DNA of 64,000 bases. Source: VRUE01 sp036276735. Its GTDB lineage: Bacteria; Actinomycetota; Thermoleophilia; Solirubrobacterales; 70-9. The position numbers and the translations under genes were made by a program. Where the stretch lies: the NCBI GenBank assembly GCA_036276735.1, contig DASUOH010000002.1, positions 51,408 through 115,407 on the forward strand, written 5' to 3'. Numbering within the stretch: the first letter of the stretch is position 1; every line of letters starts with the position of its first letter. The notes beneath the pieces are model-generated. The model was not told the DNA's origin, did no database searches, and saw nothing but the letters and a program-made list of their open reading frames with translations. Of this stretch, positions 32,937 through 41,016 are shown piece after piece.

Positions 32937-33680
32937 TCAGTCGCCGGCGAGGCGTCGCAGGTCCCGCACCAGCAGCAGGTGCTTGAGGTGGCTGACCGTG
33001 GCCGCCAGGCTCTCGAGGCTCTCCAGCGCCTCCTTGCGGCGCTCGGGATTGCGCGAGCGCAGCGAGGGGCCGAGCAGCGCTTCCAGCAGGTTGGCCTCGC
33101 GGTCCGCGGAGGAGCGGAAGACGCGCAGGTTGCGGGCGCCGACGCCGACCCTCGAGAGCTCGTTGGCGGCGCGCACGATCTCGCGGTCGGTCTCGTCGTA
33201 GACCGTCCTGCCGTCGCGCTTCTCTGGTTGCACGATGCCGTAGTTCTCGAGCTCGGAGATCAACTCGGCGCGGGCGCCGGTCTCCTCGACCAGCTCGTCG
33301 AGCCCCAGGTAGGCGTTGGAGGTGTTGACGAGGATCGCCCGCCGCACCGCACCGCCGCTCGGCCGCCGCTCGCCGCCCCCACCGAAGTCGAGGTCACCCC
33401 CGGCCGCCAGCTCCTGGCGGATCACCCGCAGCGGCAGGAACTCGTCGCGCTGCAGGCGCAGGATCGTCCGCAGCCGCTCGACGTCTGACTGGCTGTAGAG
33501 GCGATAGCCACCCGGCGTCCGCCGCGGGCTGAGCAGCTTCTGATCCTCGAGGTAGCGGATCTTGGAGATCGAGATGTCGTCGAACTCGCTCTGCAGGATC
33601 TTGCAGACGGCGCCGATCGTCAGCGCCTTGCGGGGGCGCGAGTCGCGTGGCCGGTGTTGCTGCCCTGAGACTGCCATCAC
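32937..33680 (-). CDS. MerR-family transcriptional regulator (FtsR/Rv1828-like)
   Basis: A 247-residue regulator. The winged-HTH domain is near residues 20-90: LTIGAVCKILQSEFDDISIS, KIRYLEDQKLLSPRRTPGGYRLYSQSDVERL (shortened in reading) and LRTILRLQRDEFLPL. A second helical domain from about 130 has ELVEETGARAELISELENYG, unlike metal-sensing MerR proteins. Actinobacterial homologues next to garA (Rv1828 in Mycobacterium, FtsR in Corynebacterium) have the same two-domain form; FtsR activates ftsZ. Here too it follows the FHA gene with a 4-bp overlap (ATGA), so the pairing is conserved. Confidence 0.88.
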   Translation of the reverse strand: MMAVSGQQHRPRDSRPRKALTIGAVCKILQSEFDDISISKIRYLEDQKLLSPRRTPGGYRLYSQSDVERLRTILRLQRDEFLPLRVIRQELAAGGDLDFGGGGERRPSGGAVRRAILVNTSNAYLGLDELVEETGARAELISELENYGIVQPEKRDGRTVYDETDREIVRAANELSRVGVGARNLRVFRSSADREANLLEALLGPSLRSRNPERRKEALESLESLAATVSHLKHLLLVRDLRRLAGD

Positions 33681-34150
33681 TTCTCCAGGTAGCTGAGCTT
33701 GTACTTGCCGATCTGGATCTCGTCGCCGTCGGCGAGCAGGTGCGACTCGATCCGCCGCCGGTTGACGTAGGTGCCGTTGAGCGAGCCGAGGTCGTCGATG
33801 TAGAGGCCGTCGCGGCGCCGCACCAGCAGCGCGTGGTTGCGGGAGACCGTCACGTCGTCGAGGAAGACGCCGGCGTCGGGGCTGCGGCCGATGCTGACCC
33901 GATCCTCGGAGATCGTGAAGCTCTCGCCGGCCCGCCCGCCGCCGGAGCGGATGACCAGCGCCGCCCCGGAGCGCTCGACCGCCTCGTCGATGTCGATCGG
34001 CTGCATCTCACCGGTTTCGTCAACCGTGTAGGTCATCGTCGTCGGTTCGTCGCCGCTCTCGGACGGACCGCCGAGGTAGGCGCCGCACTTTTGGCAGTAG
34101 TTCGCCCCGTCGGGGTTGACGAATCCGCACTCCGGGCAGTGGGCTGCCAT
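33677..34150 (-). CDS. Zinc-ribbon FHA protein (GarA/OdhI-like)
   Basis: A 157-residue phosphothreonine-reader. Residues 5-22 are a zinc ribbon (CPEC...CQKC: Cys5, Cys8, Cys19, Cys22) absent from mycobacterial GarA. Residues 35-50 contain EPTTMTYTVDETGE, with Thr37-Thr38 at the place of the kinase-target ETTS motif of GarA/OdhI. The FHA domain (about 75-150) has SIGRSPDAGVFLDD, SRNHALL and SLNGTYVN. In other actinobacteria, phosphorylation of that Thr closes the FHA and stops it binding 2-oxoglutarate dehydrogenase and glutamate dehydrogenase. Between rsiG-like and merR genes. Confidence 0.88.
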   Translation of the reverse strand: MAAHCPECGFVNPDGANYCQKCGAYLGGPSESGDEPTTMTYTVDETGEMQPIDIDEAVERSGAALVIRSGGGRAGESFTISEDRVSIGRSPDAGVFLDDVTVSRNHALLVRRRDGLYIDDLGSLNGTYVNRRRIESHLLADGDEIQIGKYKLSYLEK

Positions 34151-34160
34151 CGCCAGTGCC

Positions 34161-34430
34161 TCAGGCCGCCGGCTTGTCCTCAGGCGGCTGCTGGGTCTTC
34201 CCGGCCAGGATGTCGGTCAGCTGCGCGACGTCGTCGCCGGAGATCAGCGAGTCGCCACTTTCGTGTTTTTGGCGCAGCCGGTTGACCAGCTCAGCGCGCA
34301 GGATGTCGATCTTGCCGTGCAGGACGCGCCGGCGGTAGGAGATCTCGTCCTCTTCCTCGGTGAGCTTGTCGATCAGCTCTTTCAGCTCTTCGTCGCTGAG
34401 GGAACCGAGATCCGGAAAGGTGTCCTCCAT
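34161..34430 (-). CDS. RsiG-like one-motif c-di-GMP-binding anti-sigma protein
   Basis: An 89-residue, mostly helical protein. Helix 1 (SDEELKELIDKLTEEEDEIS) leads to a second long helix. The residues Glu27-x3-Ser31-x2-Arg34-x3-His38-x3-Asp42 match the E(x3)S(x2)R(x3)Q(x3)D motif by which Streptomyces RsiG binds cyclic di-GMP and holds sigma WhiG, except that Gln is His. Streptomyces RsiG has two such motifs; Rubrobacter RsiG has one and works as a homodimer (established). This protein has one, fitting an early-branching actinobacterium. No WhiG-like sigma gene is in the window. GAGGAG precedes the ATG. The unit continues with the GarA-like and MerR genes. Confidence 0.75.
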   Translation of the reverse strand: MEDTFPDLGSLSDEELKELIDKLTEEEDEISYRRRVLHGKIDILRAELVNRLRQKHESGDSLISGDDVAQLTDILAGKTQQPPEDKPAA

Positions 34431-34446
34431 CTCACTCCTCGATAAG

Positions 34447-34505
34447 GGAGGTCTTGCCTCCGTTGGCCGCTGGGCCGATTATAGGTAGCTGTCGCGAAGC
34501 TTCAA
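34447..34505 (-). promoter_or_regulatory. Promoter and leader hairpin of the rsiG-like operon
   Basis: TTGAAG (34505-34500), a 16-nt spacer, then TATAAT (34483-34478): the best standard -35/-10 promoter in the window. The 45-nt leader has a GGAGG/CCTCC hairpin (34447-34461) ahead of the real ribosome-binding site GAGGAG. Confidence 0.7.
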
Positions 34506-34519
34506 CCGCAGCTTGAAGG

Positions 34520-35170
34520 TTATGGAGATTGAGAGCGGTCTTGCGTGGTGGCGCGGACCGCGGCCCGGCCGGCTTGGACGTAGAGCGCGGTCGCCCAGAG
34601 CGCCATCACGAGCCCCCAGATCAGCAGCGCGTCCGCCACCCACGTCTCCACCAGCAGGGCTAGGAAGATCCCACCCATGATCGGGAATACCGAGATCCGC
34701 CCCGGCCAGTTGACGGCGATGGGGGCGCCGTGGCGCAGGCCGTACTGGGCGATCGCCAGCATCGCCAGCTCGCGTGCGGCGAGACCGGCCAGCGCCCAGC
34801 GCGGCAGCAGCTCGAAGTGCCAGCAGACGACGGCGCCGCAGAGAATCGTGAGGCGGTCGATCAGCGGGTCGAGCAGGGCGCCGAGGCGGCTGTACTGGCC
34901 GGTGAGGCGGGCCAGCAGGCCGTCGACGTAATCGCCCGCGGAGATCAGCCAGAAGATCGCGGCGATCAGGACCCCCTGGCCGTCGTCGGAGCCGAAGGCG
35001 AGCAAGAGGAAAACGGGCAGCGCCGCGAGCCGCAGGTAGCCGACCAGGTTTGGGAGCGTCCACGGGTTGAGCGGCTGGTCCTCCCCGGTCTGCGGCGGCG
35101 GAGGGCCGCTTCGGTCAAGTCCGAGCAGGCGGCGAACCCGCCCACGACCGAAGGGGGCGGTCTCAGCCAC
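34520..35170 (-). CDS. CDP-alcohol phosphatidyltransferase (PgsA-like)
   Basis: A 216-residue integral membrane enzyme that moves a phosphatidyl group from CDP-diacylglycerol to an alcohol, probably glycerol-3-phosphate. The motif D(x2)DG(x2)AR(x8)G(x3)D(x3)D is complete (DYVDGLLARLTG, then LGALLDPLIDR). Five or six hydrophobic helices follow NPWTLPNLVGYLRL. GTG 35170 is taken as start: it overlaps the proS stop, and the longer frame is only proS shadow; residues 1-30 are a non-conserved N-terminal stretch. It closes a long minus-strand run with proS. Confidence 0.86.
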   Translation of the reverse strand: MAETAPFGRGRVRRLLGLDRSGPPPPQTGEDQPLNPWTLPNLVGYLRLAALPVFLLLAFGSDDGQGVLIAAIFWLISAGDYVDGLLARLTGQYSRLGALLDPLIDRLTILCGAVVCWHFELLPRWALAGLAARELAMLAIAQYGLRHGAPIAVNWPGRISVFPIMGGIFLALLVETWVADALLIWGLVMALWATALYVQAGRAAVRATTQDRSQSP

Positions 35171-36851
35171 TGGCGGCGTCGAAGAAGGCGAGTGCCCGCG
35201 GGGCGGCCTCCTCGACCGGCAGCTTGGTCTCCTCGCCGTCGGCACGCCGGGTCGCCTCGACGATACCCTCGGCGAGGCCGCGACGGCCGACGACGACCCG
35301 CAAGGGGCAGCCCAGCAGCTCGGCGTCGGTCAGCTTCTCGCCCGGGCCGGCGTCGCGATCGTCGTAGAGGACCTCCGCGCCCAGCGCGCGCAGGGCCTCG
35401 TAGAGACGATCGGCGGCCTGGCGCTCCTCCTCCCCTGCCTTGGCGAGCGAGACAAGCTGGACCTGCCAGGGGGCGATCGCCTTCGGCCAGACGATGCCGC
35501 GCTCGTCGGCGCCCTGCTCGATCGCGGCGGCGACAATCCGGGCGGGGCCGATCCCGTAGGAGCCCATCACGATCGGTCGCTCCACCCCACTCTCGTCGAG
35601 GTAGGTGGCGCCAAGCGGCTCGGTGTAGCGGGTGCCGAGCTTGAAGATGTTGCCGATCTCGATCGCCGGCTCGATTTCGATCGCGCCGCCCCCGGGCGCT
35701 GGGTCGCCGGCCTCGACGGTGCGCACGTCGAGCTCCTCGAACTCGAAGTCGCGCCCCGGGCGCACGCCGCGCAGGTGGGCGTCGGGCCGGTTGGCACCGG
35801 TGACGAACGAGTCGCCCTGGATTGCGGTGTCCTTGATCGTCGGCACGCCGGCGCCGACCGGACCGACGAAGCCGACCGGACCGAGCTCGGCCTCGATCTC
35901 CTCGGCGCCGGCGGGCCGGAAGTCGGCACCGAGCGCGTTGCGCAGCTTGATCTCGTTGAGGCGGTGATCGCCGCGGACGAGGACCAGGACCATCCCACGT
36001 CCCTCAACCATCGTGGGCATCGCCTTGATCAGCGCCCCGGGCGCGACGCCGAGTGCCCCCGAGACCTCCTCGACCGTGGTCAGGCCAGGGGTGGAGACCT
36101 CCTCCGGGGCGTCGAGCGCCGCCGGCAGCTCGACCGCCTGCGGCTCGGCGCTCGCCACCTCGACGTTGGCGGCGTAGCCGGGCGCCAGTGCGACCTCGTT
36201 CTCGCCGGCCGCGCAGGGCGCCATGTACTCGTGGGCCCCCGAGCCGCCCATCATCCCGACGTCGGACTCGACCCGGTACCAGCGCAGCCCGCAGCGATCG
36301 AAGATCCGCGCGTAGGCGTCGCTCTGCAGGTCGTAGGAGCGCGCCAGGCCCTCCTCGTCGCGGTCAAACGAATAGGCGTCCTTCATCGTGAACTCGCGCG
36401 TGCGCAGCACCCCGGCCCGCGGCCGCGGCTCGTCGCGCTCCTTCGTCTGGATGTGGAAGAGCATCAGCGGCAGGTCCCGATACGACCGCACCTCCCGCCC
36501 CACGTGATACGTCAAGCACTCCTCATGCGTCATCGCCAACACCATCGGAGCACCCTTGCGATCTTCGAGCTTCATCAACTCATCGATCCCATACCGCCCG
36601 GTTGTCTTCCAGATGTCCGCCGGCTGCAGGACCGGCATCAGCATCTCCTGGCAGCCGATCCCCTCCATCTCCTCCCGCAGGATCGCCTCGACCTTCCGAA
36701 TCGACCTCCACCCCGCCGGCAGATAGGTCCAAAGCCCTGCTCCAAGCTGGCGAATGAGGCCGGCTCGGACCATCAGCTTGTGCGACACCGCCTCCGCATC
36801 AGACGGCGCGTCCTTCAGCGTTGGCAGGAAAGTCTTCGAGAGACGGGTCAT
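35163..36851 (-). CDS. proS: Prolyl-tRNA synthetase (bacterial type)
   Basis: Class II synthetase charging tRNA-Pro, 562 residues. Motif 1 region PAGWRSIRKVEAILREEM, motif 2 RPRAGVLRTREFTMKDAYSF, the editing (INS/YbaK-like) domain between about 220 and 400 typical of the long bacterial form, motif 3 GSYGIGPARIVAAAIEQ, and a C-terminal anticodon-binding domain (WPKAIAPWQVQLVSLA, then DRDAGPGEKLTDAELLGCP). The start ATG is 22 bp downstream of palindrome B2. The stop overlaps the pgsA-like start. Confidence 0.97.
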   Translation of the reverse strand: MTRLSKTFLPTLKDAPSDAEAVSHKLMVRAGLIRQLGAGLWTYLPAGWRSIRKVEAILREEMEGIGCQEMLMPVLQPADIWKTTGRYGIDELMKLEDRKGAPMVLAMTHEECLTYHVGREVRSYRDLPLMLFHIQTKERDEPRPRAGVLRTREFTMKDAYSFDRDEEGLARSYDLQSDAYARIFDRCGLRWYRVESDVGMMGGSGAHEYMAPCAAGENEVALAPGYAANVEVASAEPQAVELPAALDAPEEVSTPGLTTVEEVSGALGVAPGALIKAMPTMVEGRGMVLVLVRGDHRLNEIKLRNALGADFRPAGAEEIEAELGPVGFVGPVGAGVPTIKDTAIQGDSFVTGANRPDAHLRGVRPGRDFEFEELDVRTVEAGDPAPGGGAIEIEPAIEIGNIFKLGTRYTEPLGATYLDESGVERPIVMGSYGIGPARIVAAAIEQGADERGIVWPKAIAPWQVQLVSLAKAGEEERQAADRLYEALRALGAEVLYDDRDAGPGEKLTDAELLGCPLRVVVGRRGLAEGIVEATRRADGEETKLPVEEAAPRALAFFDAASG

Positions 36852-36873
36852 CAGCGAGAAACCTATCCCGCCC

Positions 36874-36972
36874 CTCGGGCGGGTGGCGTCGCAGGGGGGA
36901 CCGCCCCTGAGGACGCTTTAGCGACCGGAAGGGGCGGTGGGTCCCCTGCGGCGACAGGACCCGCCCGCCGAG
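36874..36972. repeat. Palindromic element, family B, copy 2 (intergenic)
   Basis: About 99 bp between ispG and proS. Arms CTCGGGCGGGT and ACCCGCCCGCCGAG, inner ACCGCCCC / GGGGCGGT, tip CGCTAAAGCG. The minus strand is open in the same frame that copies 1 and 3 use, and would give VAAGDPPPLPVAKASSGAV, though no gene runs through it. Compared with copy 1, an A-T pair at the tip is C-G here. Confidence 0.85.
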
Positions 36973-36976
36973 CGGC

Positions 36977-38230
36977 CTAAGCCCGCGTGAACCTCCGCCC
37001 CGCCGTAGGCGAAGCCTCCTCGTCCAGCAGCACTTTGTCGGACTCGCCCGCCTGCGAAGCCTCATGCTCCATCGCCGCGATCTTCTCCGGCGTCAGGTCC
37101 CCCGCGTTCTCCTCCTCGATCTTGGCCAGCCAGGCGGCCCCCTCCCCCGCCTTTCGCGCGTCGACCTCGACCTCTCCTCGGTCGAGCGATTTGTCGATCT
37201 CTTCGAAGAGAGCATCGACGAGTTTCGCCTGGGGGACCTTCCGCAGCGGCTTGCCGTGGGCGAAGATGAGCCCCTCGTTCTTGGCGCCCGTGATGCCGAA
37301 ATCGGCGTGGCTGGCCTCGCCGATCCCGTTGACCGCGCAGCCGAGCACGGCGACCTCGATCGGCTCGGCGTAGGCCTCCAGCCGCTGCTCGATCTCGGCG
37401 ACGACCGAGTCCATGTCGAACTGGAGGCGGCCGCAGGTCGGGCAGGCGATCAGGACCGGGCCACGCTCGCGCAGCTGCAGTGCCTTGAGGATCTCCCAGG
37501 CGACCTTGACCTCCTCCTCGGCGTGGAAGGTCGAGAGGCTGATTCGCACCGTGTCGCCGACGCCGTCGGCGAGCAGCGTCCCCAGCCCGACCGCCGATTT
37601 GAGCGAGCCGGACCATTTGGTGCCGGCCTCGGTGATGCCGAGGTGGAGCGGATAGGGGATCTTCTCGGCGAGCAGCCGGTTGGCGGCGATCGTGTTCGGC
37701 ACGTTGGTCGACTTGATCGAGACCTTGAAGTTCTCGAAATCGAGGCCCTCCATCAGCTCGACGAACTCGACCGCTGCGGCGACCAGCGCCTCGACGGGGC
37801 TTTGGCGCTCCAGCTCGTGCAGGTGCTTGGGCAGCGAGCCGGAGTTGACCCCGATCCGCATCGGCACGCCGGCGGCGGTCGCCTTCAGCGCGACCTCGGC
37901 CACTTTCTCGCGGCCACCGATGTTGCCGGGGTTGAGGCGGATGCAGTGGGCGCCGGCGTCGATCGCCTTCAGGGCGAGGGTGTGGTTGAAGTGGATGTCT
38001 GCGATCACCGGGATCGGCGATTCGCGCACGATCGTCTTCAGTGCCTCCACGTCGTCGTCTCGCGGCACCGCTACCCGCACCAAGTCGGCGCCCGCGTCGG
38101 CGACCTTGCGGATCTGCTCCATCGTCGCCGTCAGGTTGGCGGTCTCGGTCTTGGTCATCGTCTGCACGGCGACCGGCGCCCCGCCGCCAATCGGCACGCC
38201 GCCGACGAATATCTGCCGCTTCGAGGCCAT
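36977..38230 (-). CDS. ispG: 4-hydroxy-3-methylbut-2-en-1-yl diphosphate synthase (IspG)
   Basis: MEP-pathway iron-sulfur enzyme reducing MEcPP to HMBPP. 417 residues: TIM-barrel part (IFVGGVPIGGGAPVAVQTM, IADIHFNHTLALKAIDAGAH) and the C-terminal cluster domain with CPTCGR and GCAVNGIGEASHAD supplying the three Cys ligands. A roughly 50-residue acidic/Ala tail after the family's usual end (from WLAKIEEENAGDL) is extra. The ATG is 6 nt after TAGCCT (38242-38237) without a ribosome-binding site, so it is leaderless. dxr of the same pathway lies 1.6 kb upstream. Confidence 0.96.
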   Translation of the reverse strand: MASKRQIFVGGVPIGGGAPVAVQTMTKTETANLTATMEQIRKVADAGADLVRVAVPRDDDVEALKTIVRESPIPVIADIHFNHTLALKAIDAGAHCIRLNPGNIGGREKVAEVALKATAAGVPMRIGVNSGSLPKHLHELERQSPVEALVAAAVEFVELMEGLDFENFKVSIKSTNVPNTIAANRLLAEKIPYPLHLGITEAGTKWSGSLKSAVGLGTLLADGVGDTVRISLSTFHAEEEVKVAWEILKALQLRERGPVLIACPTCGRLQFDMDSVVAEIEQRLEAYAEPIEVAVLGCAVNGIGEASHADFGITGAKNEGLIFAHGKPLRKVPQAKLVDALFEEIDKSLDRGEVEVDARKAGEGAAWLAKIEEENAGDLTPEKIAAMEHEASQAGESDKVLLDEEASPTAGRRFTRA

Positions 38231-38252
38231 GCCTACAGGCTATCTGGGCGGG

Positions 38253-38447
38253 TCAGTCCCTCTCGCTGCGCTTGCGGCGCTCGCGGGCACCGATGTGCTC
38301 GATGATCAGCGTGGCTCCCATGAACGCAACGAGAAGCACGAGTCCTGCGGCGAGTTGACTTTCTCCCACAAAGAGCATTCCCGCCAAGACGACAGCTGCC
38401 GCGAAAGCCGCCCCGAGCCGGATGCCAAGGTAGTCGCCGTCCTTCAT
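38253..38447 (-). CDS. Small two-helix membrane protein
   Basis: A 64-residue protein with two hydrophobic segments (about 8-27, LGIRLGAAFAAAVVLAGMLF, and 31-50, QLAAGLVLLVAFMGATLIIE) and a strongly basic end (ARERRKRSERD), so both ends are probably in the cytoplasm. No family recognised. The ATG follows TAAGCT by 6 nt (leaderless pattern). Lies between rseP and ispG with another small membrane protein on the same strand. Confidence 0.6.
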   Translation of the reverse strand: MKDGDYLGIRLGAAFAAAVVLAGMLFVGESQLAAGLVLLVAFMGATLIIEHIGARERRKRSERD

Positions 38448-38456
38448 AGCCGCAGC

Positions 38457-38678
38457 TTAAACATTTCGTATTTCCACTATAAGCGCCAAGACGGCGACCA
38501 GTGCGCCCATATAGCCATATAGAAGCGAATCGCCCTCGACCGACTTCCGCGTCCGCCCTTTCACCAGGCCGACAGTCGCGGCCCAGAAGGTGCCGATCAG
38601 GATGCCGGCGCCGATTGCGGTGGCGACGGCTTCGAACAGTGGAAGGACGATCACGGGTCCGATGCTCCCAGCGCCCAA
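38457..38678 (-). CDS. Small two-helix membrane protein
   Basis: A 73-residue protein with two hydrophobic helices (about 8-38 and 54-70, LYGYMGALVAVLALIVEI) joined by a basic loop KGRTRKSVEGD. The listed start is TTG 38678; a GTG at 38654 is an alternative and would shorten it by eight residues. No family recognised. It is followed after 9 bp by the other small membrane protein. Confidence 0.5.
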   Translation of the reverse strand: MGAGSIGPVIVLPLFEAVATAIGAGILIGTFWAATVGLVKGRTRKSVEGDSLLYGYMGALVAVLALIVEIRNV

Positions 38679-38751
38679 CGCACGCGTGGCGCGCTAAATC
38701 GAAAAAGTCAGAGCCGTCTTTCAGGCGGAAGTGTGCCGGGCGTCTCGCGCC

Positions 38752-39843
38752 CTACCGGACCTCGAAGCCGCCGCTCGAGAGGCGGTCGATGTCGTTGCTG
38801 AGGCCGAGAAAGAAGAGCATGATCACCAGGACGAAGCCGACCGCGCCTGCGCGCTCCATAACCGAGAAGGGGACCGGCGCGCCGCGCACTTTCTCGACCA
38901 GGCTCCAGAAGATGTGGCCGCCGTCGAGCGGCAGGAACGGGAAGAGGTTGATCAGGCCAAGTGAGAGGCTGACCAGGGCGAGGAGGATCAGCGCCTCGCG
39001 GGTGCCGAACTCGTCGATCACCTCATCGGCGGTGGCGCTGACGCCGACGATCCCGGAGACTTCTTTGCGCCGCTCCTCTTCGAAGAGCCGGGTAAAGACG
39101 GTCACCGTGCGGCTGGAGACCGTCCACATGGATTCGACGGCCTGGTCGGCGGCGCCGACGATGCCGAGGTCGGCAGGTTCGGTCCCATACGAGAAGCCGA
39201 TTCGGGTGCGCTCGATCGCCTCGTCGTACTCCGGCCTGATCGAGAGGGTTCGCAGCTCGCCGTCGCGGCGGATCGTCAGCTCAACCGGCGCGGCGGCGCG
39301 GCAACCGTCGGTCTGAGGGCCGGGGCAGCGGTGGTCGGCTACGGCCAGGGCGAAGCGTTCGAGGCGCTCCTCGCGGTCCATGCCCACGTAGCGGCGGCCG
39401 TCGACGGCGACCACTTCATCGCCGGGTTGCAGCACCGAGGCCGCGGGCGAAGCCGGCTCGATCGCCCCGACCCGCTGGTTGACGTCACTCGCTCCCAGGG
39501 CGAGGGCGAAGAGGATCGCAAACGCGAGGACGATATTGACCGCGGGGCCGGCGCCGATCACGACGATCCGCTTCCAGACCGGCTGGTCGTAATAGCCCCG
39601 ACCGGCCGCCTCGGGCGGCAGCTCCTCGTCGGGGTTCATGCCGCTGATCTTCACGAAGCCGCCCGCCGGGATCGCGCCGATTCCGTACTCGGTCTCGCCG
39701 CGCCTCACGGAGACCAGCTTTGGCGGGAAGAAGAGGAAGAAGCGCTCGACCCGCATCCCGGTCGCCTTGGCGGCGAAGAAGTGGCCGGCCTCGTGGAGGA
39801 CGATCAGCGCCGAGAAGCCGAGGAAGATCAGCAGCCAGGTCAT
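38752..39843 (-). CDS. rseP: Site-2 protease RseP-like (M50 zinc metalloprotease)
   Basis: Intramembrane protease of 363 residues. Zinc motif HEAGH (His17, Glu18, His21) in the first helix and the second motif LFPFLPLDGGHIFW (Asp ligand) in a late helix; a PDZ domain lies between (VGAIEPASPAASVLQPGDEV). It probably cuts single-pass membrane substrates such as anti-sigma factors after a first cut. Order dxr-rseP-ispG is common in actinobacteria. Its ATG overlaps the dxr stop by 4 bp. Confidence 0.94.
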   Translation of the reverse strand: MTWLLIFLGFSALIVLHEAGHFFAAKATGMRVERFFLFFPPKLVSVRRGETEYGIGAIPAGGFVKISGMNPDEELPPEAAGRGYYDQPVWKRIVVIGAGPAVNIVLAFAILFALALGASDVNQRVGAIEPASPAASVLQPGDEVVAVDGRRYVGMDREERLERFALAVADHRCPGPQTDGCRAAAPVELTIRRDGELRTLSIRPEYDEAIERTRIGFSYGTEPADLGIVGAADQAVESMWTVSSRTVTVFTRLFEEERRKEVSGIVGVSATADEVIDEFGTREALILLALVSLSLGLINLFPFLPLDGGHIFWSLVEKVRGAPVPFSVMERAGAVGFVLVIMLFFLGLSNDIDRLSSGGFEVR

Positions 39844-40985
39844 ACCGTCGCCAAACCGCCGAGGCGTTCCTCGGTGCGGCGCCGCGCCTCCGCGTCGACC
39901 TCGAAGAGCTGCTCGAAGTGGGTCACCGGCTCAGCCGGCATCTCATCCATGACGGCCTCGATCGCGGCAGGGATCTCGGTGAAGCCGACCCGCCCGTCGA
40001 GGAAGGCACCGACCGCGACCTCATCGGCGGCATTAAGCACGCAGGGCCAGGTGCCGCCGGCCTCGCCGGCCTCCAAGGCCAGCCGCAGGCAGGCGAAGGT
40101 CCCCACGTCGGGCGCCTCGAAGGTCAGCGCACCCACCTCGGCCAGGTCGAGCCGCGGCACATCGACGTCGGCCCGCTCGGGGAAGTGCAGCGCGTAGGAG
40201 ATCGGCACCCGCATGTCGGGGTAGCCGAGATGGGCGAGGGTCGCGCCGTCGACCAGATCGATCAGCGAGTGGACGATCGACTGCGGGTGGACCACCACCT
40301 CGATCCGCTCGTATGGAACGCCGAAGAAGTGGTGGGCCTCGATCGCCTCGAATCCCTTGTTCATCAGCGTCGCGCAGTCGATCGTGATCCGCCCGCCCAT
40401 CTGCCAGGTCGGGTGCGCGAGTGCGTCCTCGACCGTCACGCCGTCAAGGTCGGTGCGGCCGCGGAACGGCCCGCCGGAGGCGGTCAGCACCAGACGCGCC
40501 ACCGTCCCCGGCCGCTCGGCGCCGATCAGCTGGAAGAGGGCGGAGTGCTCGGAGTCGACCGGTAGCAACCGCGCACCGGTCGCCTCGGCGAGCGCCATCG
40601 TCAGCTCTCCGCCGATCACGAGGCTCTCCTTGTTGGCGAGAGCCACGTCGATCCCCTCGCTGAGCGCGACGATCGTCGGCCCGAGGCCGGCGGCGCCGAC
40701 CATCCCGTTCAGGACCAGGTCAGCTTCCGAGGAGGCGACCAGCTCGCGGATGCCCTCCTCGCCGCCCAGCACCTGGCCGTTCCAATTCGACTTTGCCCGA
40801 GCGGCCGCCTCCTCGTCGCCGAGCGCAACCGTCGGGACGCCGTGCTCGCGCGCCTGCCCGAGCAGTTGCTCCCAGCTCGAGGCCGCTGCCAGACCGACCA
40901 CCCGCAGCTCCTCGGAGCCGGCGACGATCTCAAGCGCCTGGGTCCCGATCGAGCCGGTGGACCCGAGTATCACCAGCTTCTTCAT
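39840..40985 (-). CDS. dxr: 1-deoxy-D-xylulose 5-phosphate reductoisomerase
   Basis: Second enzyme of the MEP isoprenoid pathway: converts DXP to MEP with NADPH. 381 residues. NADPH-binding LGSTGSIGTQALEIV, the metal/substrate region ALANKESLVIGGEL, VDSEHSALFQ, LTASGGPFRG, and MGGRITIDCATLMNKGFE. Length and motifs are standard. Follows cdsA by 31 bp and is coupled to rseP by an ATGA overlap. Confidence 0.96.
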   Translation of the reverse strand: MKKLVILGSTGSIGTQALEIVAGSEELRVVGLAAASSWEQLLGQAREHGVPTVALGDEEAAARAKSNWNGQVLGGEEGIRELVASSEADLVLNGMVGAAGLGPTIVALSEGIDVALANKESLVIGGELTMALAEATGARLLPVDSEHSALFQLIGAERPGTVARLVLTASGGPFRGRTDLDGVTVEDALAHPTWQMGGRITIDCATLMNKGFEAIEAHHFFGVPYERIEVVVHPQSIVHSLIDLVDGATLAHLGYPDMRVPISYALHFPERADVDVPRLDLAEVGALTFEAPDVGTFACLRLALEAGEAGGTWPCVLNAADEVAVGAFLDGRVGFTEIPAAIEAVMDEMPAEPVTHFEQLFEVDAEARRRTEERLGGLATV

Positions 40986-41016
40986 CTAGGGAGCCAAGTC
41001 TAGGGAGGGTCCTCGG

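Noticed and set aside
35067..36980. Plus-strand open frame of 637 codons
   Set aside because: Antisense to proS with all synthetase motifs on the other strand; the composition is Arg/Gly/Leu shadow-like.
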